From: Hyphomicrobiaceae bacterium
Lineage (GTDB): Bacteria > Pseudomonadota > Alphaproteobacteria > Rhizobiales > Hyphomicrobiaceae
DNA: 45,017 nt
Reading direction: 5' to 3'
Assembly (NCBI GenBank): GCA_008933705.1
Contig: WBUN01000038.1
Coordinates: forward strand, 1-45,017
Every line of letters starts with the position of its first letter. Within the stretch, counting starts at the first letter, position 1. This document shows positions 17,611 to 25,927 of the stretch, piece after piece. The position numbers were made by a program, and so were the translations under genes. The notes under the pieces are model-generated. The model was not told where the DNA came from, did not search any database, and saw only the letters and a list, made by a program, of their open reading frames with translations.

Positions 17611-19152
17611 TCACCTCCACGCCTCCGGCAGCGCGATACCCGCTGCGTCGATGACGGCGCCCGAGCGCACCAAGCCTGCCGCAGCGGCGATGTCGACGGC
17701 GATCAGCCGGTCGTGCTCCAGATGCGGCACCTGCTCCCGCAGCACGGCCCGCACCCGCTCGATCGCTGCACTTGAGCGCAGCGGCAGATGGAAATCACAG
17801 CCCTGGCAGGCGGCCAGCAGCTCGATCGCCAGAATGTGGGCCAGGTTCTCGGCCATGGGCAGCAGGCGCCGCGCCGCATGCGCCGCCATCGACACGTGAT
17901 CCTCCTGGTTGGCCGAGGTCGGGATCGAGTCGATGCTCGCCGGCGCCGCGCGCTGCTTGTTCTCAGAAACCAACGCGGCCGCCGTCACCTGCGGGATCAT
18001 GAAGCCCGAGTCGAGGCCGGGCGTGGGCGTCAGGAACGCCGGCAGCCGCGACAGCGCCGGATCGACCAGCAGGGCGATGCGCCGCTCGGCCAGCGCGCCG
18101 ACCTCGCACAGCGCGAGTGCCATCATGTCGGCCGCAAACGCCACGGGCTCGGCGTGGAAGTTGCCGCCTGAAAGCGCCACGCCTTCCTCGGGAAAGACGA
18201 GCGGGTTGTCGGAGACGCCGTTGGCCTCCGTGCCGAGCAGACTCGCCGCATGGGAGAGCACATCGAGCGCCGCGCCCATCACCTGCGGCTGGCAGCGCAG
18301 GCAATAGGGGTCCTGCACGCGGTCGTCGCCGGTGAGATGCGAGGCACGAATGCCGCTACCGGCCATCAGCTCGCGCAACGCTTGCGCGCACTGAAGCTGG
18401 CCGGGGTGCCGGCACAAGCGATGGATGCGTGCATCGAACGGTGCGTCCGAGCCCTTGGCGGCCTCCGTGGACAAGATGCCCGTCACCAGCGCCGTTTGCA
18501 GCAGCTTGCCCGCCTCGAACAGCCCCGCGAGGGCATAGGCGGTCGAGAACTGCGTGCCGTTAAGCAGGGCCAGGCCCTCCTTCGGGCCGAGCGTCAGCGG
18601 CTCCAGGCCGTGGCGCTGCAGCGCCGCTGCCGCCGGCAACCGCTTGCCGTCCACCAGCACCTCACCGACCCCGATCATGGCGGCGGCCATGTGCGCCAGA
18701 GGCGCCAGATCGCCCGACGCGCCGACCGACCCCTGGCACGGCACCGCCGGGAGGACATCCTTGTCCAGCATCGCCTGGAGCATTGCGATCGTCACGGGGC
18801 GCACGCCGGAGGCCCCCTGCGCCAGGCTCGCCAGCTTCAGCGCCAGCATCAGCCGCACGATTGCGCGCGGCATCGCCTCGCCGACGCCGGCCGCATGCGA
18901 GAGCACGATGTTGCGCTGCAGGCGCTCCAGGTCGTCCGCCGCGATGCGCACGCTGGCAAGCTTACCGAAGCCCGTGTTGATGCCGTAGACCGGCTCCTGC
19001 CTGGCGATGATCGCCTCGACCGCCGCGGCGCCCTTCCTGATCGCGGATGCCGAGGCCGGGTCGAGCGCGACCACCGCGCCCTGGTAGATCGCGTGCCATT
19101 CGCTCAAGGCCACGTCGCCGGGCTGCACAACGACACGCGGGACAGCGGTCAC
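17611..19152 (-). CDS. hutH: Histidine ammonia-lyase
   Basis: The 513-residue enzyme deaminates histidine to trans-urocanate. The MIO prosthetic group forms from Ala145-Ser146-Gly147 in '[16 protein letters not shown]'. Other signatures are '[12 protein letters not shown]' with the catalytic tyrosine, '[13 protein letters not shown]', '[15 protein letters not shown]' and '[11 protein letters not shown]'. The start overlaps the hutI stop by four bases (ATGA), so translation is coupled. Length and all key motifs are intact. Confidence 0.97.
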   Translation of the reverse strand: MTAVPRVVVQPGDVALSEWHAIYQGAVVALDPASASAIRKGAAAVEAIIARQEPVYGINTGFGKLASVRIAADDLERLQRNIVLSHAAGVGEAMPRAIVRLMLALKLASLAQGASGVRPVTIAMLQAMLDKDVLPAVPCQGSVGASGDLAPLAHMAAAMIGVGEVLVDGKRLPAAAALQRHGLEPLTLGPKEGLALLNGTQFSTAYALAGLFEAGKLLQTALVTGILSTEAAKGSDAPFDARIHRLCRHPGQLQCAQALRELMAGSGIRASHLTGDDRVQDPYCLRCQPQVMGAALDVLSHAASLLGTEANGVSDNPLVFPEEGVALSGGNFHAEPVAFAADMMALALCEVGALAERRIALLVDPALSRLPAFLTPTPGLDSGFMIPQVTAAALVSENKQRAAPASIDSIPTSANQEDHVSMAAHAARRLLPMAENLAHILAIELLAACQGCDFHLPLRSSAAIERVRAVLREQVPHLEHDRLIAVDIAAAAGLVRSGAVIDAAGIALPEAWR

Positions 19153-20354
19153 CGGCCCCTCCAGATGCGCGCGTGGAGCGGATTGAAGCCCATGCGATAC
19201 GGCAACTCAGCCAGCCGCTCGACGTTCCACACGGCGAGATCGCACCACTTGCCGGCCTCAAGCGTGCCGACCTCCGCCTGCCGCCCGAGCGCGCATGCCG
19301 CCTCGCGCGTGACGCCGGCGATGGTCTCCTCGACGGTGAGGCGGAACAGCGTCGCCGCCATGTTCATCGTCATGAGCAGCGAGGTGAGCGGCGACGACCC
19401 GGGATTGCTGTCGGTCGCAATGGCGATCCTGGCACGATGCCTGCGGAGCAGGTCGACCGGCGGCTTGTGCGTCTCGCGGATGAAGTAGAACGCGCCCGGC
19501 AGCAGCACGGCCACGGTGCCGGCCTTGGCCAGCGCCGCCGCACCGGCTTCGTCCGTCCGCTCCAGGTGATCGGCCGACAGCGCATGGTAGCGCGCGGCCA
19601 GCGCGGCCCCGCCGAGATTGGAGAGTTGATCGGCATGCAGCTTCACCGGGAGACCCAGGCGCTTGGCCACCTCGAACACACGCGCCGTCTGCCCGCCGCT
19701 GAAGGCGATCCCCTCCATGAAGGCATCGACTGCATCGGCCAGCCCCTCGCGCGCGATGGAGGGCAGCATCACCGCGCACAGCCGGGCGATGTAGGCATCC
19801 TTGTCGCCCTCGGCCTCCGGCGGCAGGGCGTGCGCGCCCAGAAACGTCGTCGCCACCGACACGGGCCGCTCCTTGCCGAGCCGGCGCGCGGCGCGCAGCT
19901 GCCGCGCCTCAGTGTCCAGCTCGAGCCCGTAGCCCGACTTGATCTCGATGGTGGTAACGCCTTCCGCGATCAGCGCGTCGAGGCGCGGCAGCGCGGCCGC
20001 CACCAGCTCATCCGCCGTCGCTGCGCGCGTCGCCTTCACCGTGGACAGAATGCCCCCGCCGACACGCGCAATCTCCTCGTAGCTGGCGCCCGCCAGGCGC
20101 AGCTCAAACTCGTGCGCACGATTTCCGGCGTAGACCAGGTGCGTGTGACAATCGATCAGCCCGGGCGTGACCCATCGCCCTTCGAGATCAGCCTTCTCCG
20201 CGGCCTCCAGCCCTGGCATCTCGCGCACCGGCCCGACCCAGGCGATGCGCCCCTCGTACGCAGCGATCGCGCCGTCCTCGATGACGCCGAGGCCCGGCCG
20301 TGCGGGATCGAGCGTTGCAATACGTGCTCCCGTCCAGAGGCGATCCACCTTCAT
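19149..20354 (-). CDS. hutI: Imidazolonepropionase
   Basis: The 401-residue amidohydrolase opens the imidazolone ring to give N-formimidoyl-glutamate. The metal-binding HxH is in '[25 protein letters not shown]'. '[12 protein letters not shown]', 'IEIKSGYGL', '[28 protein letters not shown]' and '[11 protein letters not shown]' carry the other ligands and substrate contacts. It is the first gene of the minus-strand hut operon, transcribed away from hutF. The 131-base region between hutI and hutF contains a TGT-N4-ACA operator candidate. Confidence 0.96.
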   Translation of the reverse strand: MKVDRLWTGARIATLDPARPGLGVIEDGAIAAYEGRIAWVGPVREMPGLEAAEKADLEGRWVTPGLIDCHTHLVYAGNRAHEFELRLAGASYEEIARVGGGILSTVKATRAATADELVAAALPRLDALIAEGVTTIEIKSGYGLELDTEARQLRAARRLGKERPVSVATTFLGAHALPPEAEGDKDAYIARLCAVMLPSIAREGLADAVDAFMEGIAFSGGQTARVFEVAKRLGLPVKLHADQLSNLGGAALAARYHALSADHLERTDEAGAAALAKAGTVAVLLPGAFYFIRETHKPPVDLLRRHRARIAIATDSNPGSSPLTSLLMTMNMAATLFRLTVEETIAGVTREAACALGRQAEVGTLEAGKWCDLAVWNVERLAELPYRMGFNPLHARIWRGR

Positions 20355-20420
20355 TGCCGGGCCTTTTCCTGACAGCCGCGCACACGCGGAGCAAAGAACG
20401 CTAGTCCCACACCTCCGTTT

Positions 20421-20430
20421 TGTCTATACA
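20421..20430. promoter_or_regulatory. Candidate HutC operator between hutI and hutF
   Basis: TGTCTATACA is a TGT-N4-ACA dyad in an AT-rich patch (TTTTGTCTATACATAATAG) that stands out from its GC-rich surroundings. It lies 67 bases upstream of the hutI start and 56 bases upstream of the hutF start. GntR/HutC regulators typically bind TGTATATACA-like dyads, and hutC lies next to this promoter region. Binding is inferred. Confidence 0.55.
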
Positions 20431-20485
20431 TAATAGAGAGCCGGGCCGCCTCGCGCGGCCCGCCAAATGTCTGGAGGCGGCGATC

Positions 20486-21850
20486 TTGGCCCTGCTTCAC
20501 GTCAGTTCGGCGCTGCTCGAGACGGGATGGCACCGCAATGTGCTGTTCACCGTCGAGGGGCGCATGATTGTGGATATTGCACCCGATGTCGCGCCGCCGC
20601 CAGCGGCGGAGCGGCTGCAGGGCATTGCCGTGCCGGGTGTCGCCAACGTGCACAGCCATGCGTTCCAGCGCGCCATGGCCGGCCTCGCGGAGCGGCGAGG
20701 GCCGGAGGACGACAGCTTCTGGACCTGGCGCGAGATCATGTACCGCTTCCTCGCCGTCATGACGCCCAACGATGTCGAAGCCGTTGCGGCCTGGCTGTAC
20801 GTCGAGATGCTGGAAGCCGGCTTCACGAGCGTCGGCGAATTCCACTATCTGCACAACGCACCCGATGGGGCGCGCTACGCCGACCCGGCCGAGATGGGCT
20901 CGCGCATCGTCGCCGCGGCCGAGGCTGCCGGCATCGGCCTTACCCTGTTGCCATGCTTCTACGCCCATGGCGGTTGCGGCGGTCTGCCTCCGGTGCCGGG
21001 GCAGGCGCGCTTCCTGTCCGATCTCGACGGCTTCGCACGGCTCGTGGACGCAAGCCGCCGCCACGTCGCCCGTCTCGATGGCGCCAATCTCGGCATTGCC
21101 CCGCATTCCCTGCGCGCGGTCGATGCGCGCGAGCTGCGCGCCCTCGTTGCCGCCCACCCGGTCGGGCCGATCCACATTCACGCCGCCGAACAGACCAGGG
21201 AGGTCGATGAGTGCACGGCCTGGTCCGGCGCGCGGCCGGTCGAGTGGCTGCTCGACAACATGGGCGTGGACGCGCGCTGGTGCCTGATCCACTGCACGCA
21301 CATGACCGACAAGGAGAGCCGCCGGCTGGCGCAATCGGGAGCGGTCGCCGGGCTGTGCCCGATCACCGAGGCCAATCTCGGCGACGGCATCTTCGAGGCG
21401 CCGCGCTATCTCGGCGCGGGCGGCCGCTTCGCCATCGGCTCCGACAGCAACGTGCGCATCTCGCTCGGGGAGGAATTGCGCACGCTCGAGTACGGGCAGC
21501 GTCTGCGCGAGAGGAAGCGCAACCGCCTGGGCCCGCCCGGAAGCTCAACCGGCCGTCACCTGTTTGACGCCGCCCGTCGAGGCGGCGCGCAGGCGCTTGG
21601 CCTTTCCTCCGGCGCGCTCGCCGCCGGCAATGCGGCCGACATCGTCATCCTCGACGACACCAGCCCGGCGCTTGTCGCCCGCACCGGCGACGCCGTCCTC
21701 GACTCCTGGACTTTCGCGGCCGGCGACGGCATCGCGCGCGATGTCTATGCCGGCGGTCGCCGCGTGGTCGCGGGCGGCCGCCACGTCCGCCGCGACGAGA
21801 TCCGCGCACGCTTCACGCGCACGCTCGCGCGCCTGCCGGGGAATGCCTGA
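20486..21850 (+). CDS. hutF: Formimidoylglutamate deiminase
   Basis: The 454-residue amidohydrolase deiminates N-formimidoyl-L-glutamate to N-formylglutamate plus ammonia. Metal and catalytic motifs are 'VANVHSHAFQRAMAG' near residue 55, 'IHIHAAEQTREVDEC', 'CLIHCTHMTDKE' and 'FAIGSDSNVRISL'. I favour the TTG start at 20486, because GGAGG (20473-20477) sits eight bases before it and the resulting length matches the family. The frame is open upstream to another TTG at 20420, but that one lies inside the operator region. hutC follows one base after the stop. Confidence 0.93.
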   Translation: MALLHVSSALLETGWHRNVLFTVEGRMIVDIAPDVAPPPAAERLQGIAVPGVANVHSHAFQRAMAGLAERRGPEDDSFWTWREIMYRFLAVMTPNDVEAVAAWLYVEMLEAGFTSVGEFHYLHNAPDGARYADPAEMGSRIVAAAEAAGIGLTLLPCFYAHGGCGGLPPVPGQARFLSDLDGFARLVDASRRHVARLDGANLGIAPHSLRAVDARELRALVAAHPVGPIHIHAAEQTREVDECTAWSGARPVEWLLDNMGVDARWCLIHCTHMTDKESRRLAQSGAVAGLCPITEANLGDGIFEAPRYLGAGGRFAIGSDSNVRISLGEELRTLEYGQRLRERKRNRLGPPGSSTGRHLFDAARRGGAQALGLSSGALAAGNAADIVILDDTSPALVARTGDAVLDSWTFAAGDGIARDVYAGGRRVVAGGRHVRRDEIRARFTRTLARLPGNA

Positions 21851-21851
21851 C

Positions 21852-22592
21852 ATGTCGCGCCAACGCCTCACCCGCTCGGGCAACGGCCCCGTCTACGAGC
21901 AGATCCGCCGCGCCATTGCCGAGCCGATCGTGAGCGGACGCTGGCGCCCCGGCCGCCGCATTCCGTCCGAGATGGAGCTGACGAAAGCCTTCTCCGCCTC
22001 GCGCATGACCGTCAATCGCGCGCTCACCTCGCTCGCTGCCGAGGGCCTGATCGTGCGCTGGCGCCGCCGCGGCAGCTTCGTGGCCGAGCGCGCCGTCGAG
22101 TTGTCCGTATTCCAGATCTGGGACATCGCCGCCGAGGTCGCCCGCAGCGGCCGAACCTACAGCTACGCGCTGATCGGCCGCGAGCACACCGTCGCCGACG
22201 ACGAACAGGCCGCCGCCATGGACGTCCCTGCCGGCACACCGCTCGTGGCGGTGAGTTGCAGGCACAGCGCCGACGGCGTCGTCGTCCAGCTCGAGCAGCG
22301 GCTCATCAATCTCACGGTCGTGCCGCAAGCCGCGGAGGAGACCTTCTCCAATATCGGCCCCGGCCGCTGGCTCCTCGACCACGTGCCGTGGTCGGAAGCC
22401 GAGCACGTCATCCGCGCCGAGGCGGCCGATGCCAAGACGGCCGGTCTCATGGGCGTCGCCCAGGGCACTGCCTGCCTGGTGATCGAGCGGCGCACGTGGC
22501 AGGCGCAAACCACCATCACGCTGGCCCGTCTCATCCATCCGGGCGACCGGCACGCGCTCACCGGCCGTTTTCGCCCCATCTCGGGCACGTGA
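21852..22592 (+). CDS. hutC: HutC, GntR-family repressor of histidine utilization
   Basis: The 246-residue regulator has an N-terminal GntR winged helix (residues ~10-75: 'PVYEQIRRAIAEPIVSGRWRPG', 'PSEMELTKAFSASRMTVNRAL', 'EGLIVRWRRRGSFVA'). This is followed by a UTRA ligand domain with 'VVVQLEQRLINL' and the HutC-type 'WLLDHVPWSEAEHVIRA'. HutC proteins repress the hut operons and are released by urocanate. The start codon lies one base past the hutF stop; an ATG at 21843 would overlap hutF. It is encoded with hutF, so the repressor is probably part of its own regulon. Confidence 0.93.
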   Translation: MSRQRLTRSGNGPVYEQIRRAIAEPIVSGRWRPGRRIPSEMELTKAFSASRMTVNRALTSLAAEGLIVRWRRRGSFVAERAVELSVFQIWDIAAEVARSGRTYSYALIGREHTVADDEQAAAMDVPAGTPLVAVSCRHSADGVVVQLEQRLINLTVVPQAAEETFSNIGPGRWLLDHVPWSEAEHVIRAEAADAKTAGLMGVAQGTACLVIERRTWQAQTTITLARLIHPGDRHALTGRFRPISGT

Positions 22593-22691
22593 GAGCGCTT
22601 GATCGGTCGCAATGTCCGCATCACATTTGAACGTACTGCTCTCCCCCTCCGCGCTGTGCTAGTGTTCCGGTTCCAACAGATGGTTCCCGCT

Positions 22692-22781
22692 GTCATCCTC
22701 GGGCTCGTCCCGAGGATCCAGTCCTCCACCGACGCCGGAGCAAGCGGTTGCCTGGATGGTCGGGACAAGCCCGACCATGAC
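22692..22781. repeat. 90-bp hairpin-ended repeat, copy 2
   Basis: Same length and ends as the copy at 9330-9419 (GTCATCCTCGGGC... to ...GCCCGACCATGAC), with a variable centre. It occupies much of the 279-base gap between hutC and the aldehyde dehydrogenase gene. No promoter for the downstream gene could be fixed in the remainder. Confidence 0.85.
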
Positions 22782-22871
22782 AACTCGGGTACCAAGCGAA
22801 AGAGTCACAACACTAGGAACGGCCTGCGGCGCCGATAACGCATCGGCAAAGGATCGGTCGACGAGGCTCCC

Positions 22872-24353
22872 ATGAACGACATCGCGCGCGAGATCCCGGC
22901 GGAGGACGCTTTCGCGGACATCGAGCAGCGCTTCTGGTCGATGCACAAGGCCAGCCGCACGCAGCCGCCCCCCGGCGAGGCCGAGCGCAGGCAGTCGCTG
23001 CGCGCCCTGCGCCGCGCCATCTCGGCAACGAGCGCCGAGATCATCGATGCCGTTTCGCGCGACTACGGCTGGCGCTCGCCCGCGGAGACGCTGATGGCGG
23101 AGATCGTTCCCTCTCTCATCATCGTACGCGACGCCCTCGCCAACCTGTCCGCCTGGATGCGGCCCGAGCCGCGCAGCAGCGGTGTGCTGTTCTGGCCCGC
23201 GAGGAATAAGATCATCCGGCAGCCCAAGGGCTTGGTCCTCATCATCGCGCCCTGGAACTATCCGGTGCACCTCGTCATCGGCCCGCTGGCCGCCGCGCTC
23301 GCCGCCGGCAACCGCGTCATCGTCAAGCCGTCCGAGTTCACGCCTGCCACCTCGGCGATGCTCAAGCGCTGCCTCGAAGGCGCCCTGGGCGCCAATCGCG
23401 TCACGGTCGCCACCGGCGGTGCCGAGATGGCGCAGGGGCTGTGCCAGCTCCCCTTCGATCACATTCTCTACACAGGCTCGACGGCCGTCGGCAAAAAGGT
23501 CATGCAGGCCGCCGCCGCCAACCTGACGCCGGTGACGCTGGAGCTCGGCGGCAAATCGCCCGCCATCGTCCACGAGTCCTTCGATCTGCCGCTCGCCGCG
23601 CTGCGCATCATGCGTGGCAAGCTCCTGAATGCCGGGCAGACCTGCATCGCGCCCGACTATGTGCTGGCGCCGCGCAAGCAGATCGAGGCGTTCACCGAGC
23701 TTGCACGGAAGACAGCCGGCGGGCTCTACCCACGCCTCCTCGACAACCCCGACTACACCGCCATCATCAACCAGCGCCACTACGACCGCCTTGCCGGCCT
23801 TGCAGCCGACGCCAGGTCGCGCGGCGCCCGCCTCATCGTCGCCGATCCGGCCGGCGAGCTTGCCCCCGGCGAGGTCGGCGCGCCGGCGCAGCGCAAGATG
23901 GCCCCTGTCATCCTGTCCGGCCTGAGCGACGACATGGCCGTGATGCGCGAGGAGATCTTCGGACCTCTGCTCCCCATCGTCCCCTACGACTCGCTGGATG
24001 AGGCGTTGGCCTACGTCAACGCCCGGCCCCGCCCGCTGGCGCTCTACTACTTCGACGAGGACCGTCGCCGCATCTCCCACGTCCTCGAGCGCACCGTCTC
24101 CGGCGGCGTCACCGTCAACGACACGCTCTACCATTTCGCGCAGGAGAAGCTGCCCTTCGGCGGCATCGGCCCGAGCGGCATGGGCGCCTACCACGGGCGC
24201 GACGGCTTCAGCACTTTCAGCCACGCCAAGGCCACGTTCGTCCAGGCCCGCCACACCATGACGAGCCACCTTGCCCCGCCCTACAACAGGCTGTTCGACT
24301 GGCTCATGCGCTTCGCCGTGCGCCGCAACGGCGGCCGCGCCATCCGGAGGTGA
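22872..24353 (+). CDS. Aldehyde dehydrogenase, coniferyl-aldehyde-dehydrogenase group
   Basis: The 493-residue NAD(P)-dependent aldehyde dehydrogenase has the short N-terminus of the class-3/coniferyl group rather than the longer class-1/2 form. Visible motifs are 'IIAPWNYPVHLVIGPLAAALAAGN', Glu224 in 'LELGGKSPAIV', and catalytic Cys258 in 'NAGQTCIAPDYVLA'. The C-terminal segment is 'LPFGGIGPSGMGAYHGRDGFSTFSH', typical of membrane-associated or coniferyl/fatty aldehyde forms. GAGG lies about five bases before the start. The amidase gene follows 68 bases later on the same strand. The physiological aldehyde cannot be told from sequence. Confidence 0.92.
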   Translation: MNDIAREIPAEDAFADIEQRFWSMHKASRTQPPPGEAERRQSLRALRRAISATSAEIIDAVSRDYGWRSPAETLMAEIVPSLIIVRDALANLSAWMRPEPRSSGVLFWPARNKIIRQPKGLVLIIAPWNYPVHLVIGPLAAALAAGNRVIVKPSEFTPATSAMLKRCLEGALGANRVTVATGGAEMAQGLCQLPFDHILYTGSTAVGKKVMQAAAANLTPVTLELGGKSPAIVHESFDLPLAALRIMRGKLLNAGQTCIAPDYVLAPRKQIEAFTELARKTAGGLYPRLLDNPDYTAIINQRHYDRLAGLAADARSRGARLIVADPAGELAPGEVGAPAQRKMAPVILSGLSDDMAVMREEIFGPLLPIVPYDSLDEALAYVNARPRPLALYYFDEDRRRISHVLERTVSGGVTVNDTLYHFAQEKLPFGGIGPSGMGAYHGRDGFSTFSHAKATFVQARHTMTSHLAPPYNRLFDWLMRFAVRRNGGRAIRR

Positions 24354-24421
24354 CCCGAGCCCTGGATGCCGGAGCCAAGCGCCGGTATGACACAACGGAA
24401 AGCAGCAGCGAGCGCCACTCC

Positions 24422-25840
24422 ATGTCCTCTCCGACCGACCCCGCCCTTCTTTCCGCCACCGAGCTCATCAGCCACTTCCGGCGCAAGAGCCTCTCACCGG
24501 TCGAGGCCGTCAAAGCCACGCTCGCGCGCATCGACCTGTTCAACCCGATCGTCAACGCCTACTGCCACCTCGATGCCGAAGGCGCGCTGGCGGCGGCCAG
24601 AGCATCCGAGGCGCGCTGGATGGCGGGCACGCCCGTGGGCCTTGCCGACGGCGTGCCGACCGGCGTCAAGGACAACGTGCTCGTCGAAGGCATGCCCGCG
24701 CGCTTCGGCTCCAAGCTGATCTCCTCCGACCCCGCCAGGCTGGACGCCCCGGCGGTCGCCCGTCTGCGCGCACATGGCGCCGTCATCCTCGGCAAGACGG
24801 CGATGCCCGAATACGGCTGGAAGGCCGTCAGCGACAGCCCGCTCACCGGCATCACCCGCAACCCGTGGGACACGCGCATGACGACCGGCGGCTCATCGAG
24901 CGGCGCCGTCGCCTCCGTGGTGCTCGGCATGGGCGCCCTGCACCTCGGCACCGACGGCGGCGGCTCGATCCGCATCCCCGCCTCCTTCACCGGCTGCTAC
25001 GGCATCAAGCCGACACGCGCGCGGGTGCCTGCCTTCCCGGCCGCGCCGCTCGGCACCATCGCGCATCTGGGCCCCCTCGCCCGCACCGTCTCCGACGCGG
25101 CGCTGGCCATGAGCATCATCGCCGAGCCCGACGCCCGCGATGTCTATGCCTGGATCGCGCCGCCGCCCGACTATCGCGTCGGCCTCGATGACGGCGTGCG
25201 CGGACTTCGCATCGCCTACTCACCGAGACTGGGATTTGTTCGCCGCCTCCACCCCGAGGTGGAACGCGCCGTCGCCACAGCCGCCAGGACCTTCGCCGAT
25301 CTCGGCGCCGAGGTCGTCGAGGCCGATCCCGACATCAGCGCCGATCCGATCGCCGCCTGGAACACGCTGTGGTGGTCGTCGATGGCCTTGCAGCTCCTGC
25401 CCCATGGCGATCGCCCGGCCCAAGTGTGCGACCCCGGGCTGTTCGCCGGCGCCACGCAGGGGGGCGAGATCTCCGCCGTCGAGCTGATCCGTGCCCAACT
25501 CGCGCGCGCCGAGCTGCACAACGCGCTCGTGCGTTTCCATCAGGACTACGATCTGCTGCTGACACCGTCGCTGCCGCTGCCCGCCTTCGAGGCCGGTCAA
25601 CTGGTCCCTCCCTCCGGCGAGTTCGGCAGCGTGTGGACCGACTGGGCGCCCTACAGCTATCCCTTCAACCTGACGCAGCAGCCGGCAGCGTCGATCCCTT
25701 GCGGCCAGACCGCCGACGGCCTGCCGATCGGGCTGCAGATCGTCGGCCCCATCGGCGCGGATGACCGGGTCCTGCGCGCGAGCCGCGCTTTCGAGTCCGC
25801 CGTGCCGCTTCCCGTCCTCGACGCGCCTCGCCGCAAGTGA
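24422..25840 (+). CDS. Amidase (amidase-signature family)
   Basis: The 472-residue hydrolase has the Ser-cisSer-Lys triad intact: Lys83 in 'PTGVKDNVL', Ser158 in 'TTGGSSSGAVASV', and nucleophile Ser182 in 'GTDGGGSIRIPASFTGCYGIKPT'. Such enzymes cleave amides, aryl-acylamides or nitrile-derived amides. Here the 'MPEYGWKAVSDSPLTG' and C-terminal 'PAASIPCGQTADGLPIGLQIVGP' regions fit the general AtzF/GatA-like branch without the extra domains of GatA partners. No gatB or gatC is nearby, so a tRNA-dependent role is unlikely. The start at 24422 gives the usual 'LLSATELISHFRRKSLSPVE' N-terminus; the open frame extends upstream into the aldehyde dehydrogenase end. Confidence 0.9.
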   Translation: MSSPTDPALLSATELISHFRRKSLSPVEAVKATLARIDLFNPIVNAYCHLDAEGALAAARASEARWMAGTPVGLADGVPTGVKDNVLVEGMPARFGSKLISSDPARLDAPAVARLRAHGAVILGKTAMPEYGWKAVSDSPLTGITRNPWDTRMTTGGSSSGAVASVVLGMGALHLGTDGGGSIRIPASFTGCYGIKPTRARVPAFPAAPLGTIAHLGPLARTVSDAALAMSIIAEPDARDVYAWIAPPPDYRVGLDDGVRGLRIAYSPRLGFVRRLHPEVERAVATAARTFADLGAEVVEADPDISADPIAAWNTLWWSSMALQLLPHGDRPAQVCDPGLFAGATQGGEISAVELIRAQLARAELHNALVRFHQDYDLLLTPSLPLPAFEAGQLVPPSGEFGSVWTDWAPYSYPFNLTQQPAASIPCGQTADGLPIGLQIVGPIGADDRVLRASRAFESAVPLPVLDAPRRK

Positions 25841-25927
25841 CCGCTTCACCCAAATGTGAGCATGGCTTGATTTGCGCCGCGCGGAGCGCTCTCAACATTG
25901 TCACCAACGCGCAATAGTACAGGCCGC

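Noticed and set aside
24422-25840. GatA subunit of the glutamyl-tRNA amidotransferase
   Set aside because: The amidase triad is shared, but no gatB or gatC is adjacent and the C-terminal region fits stand-alone amidases better.
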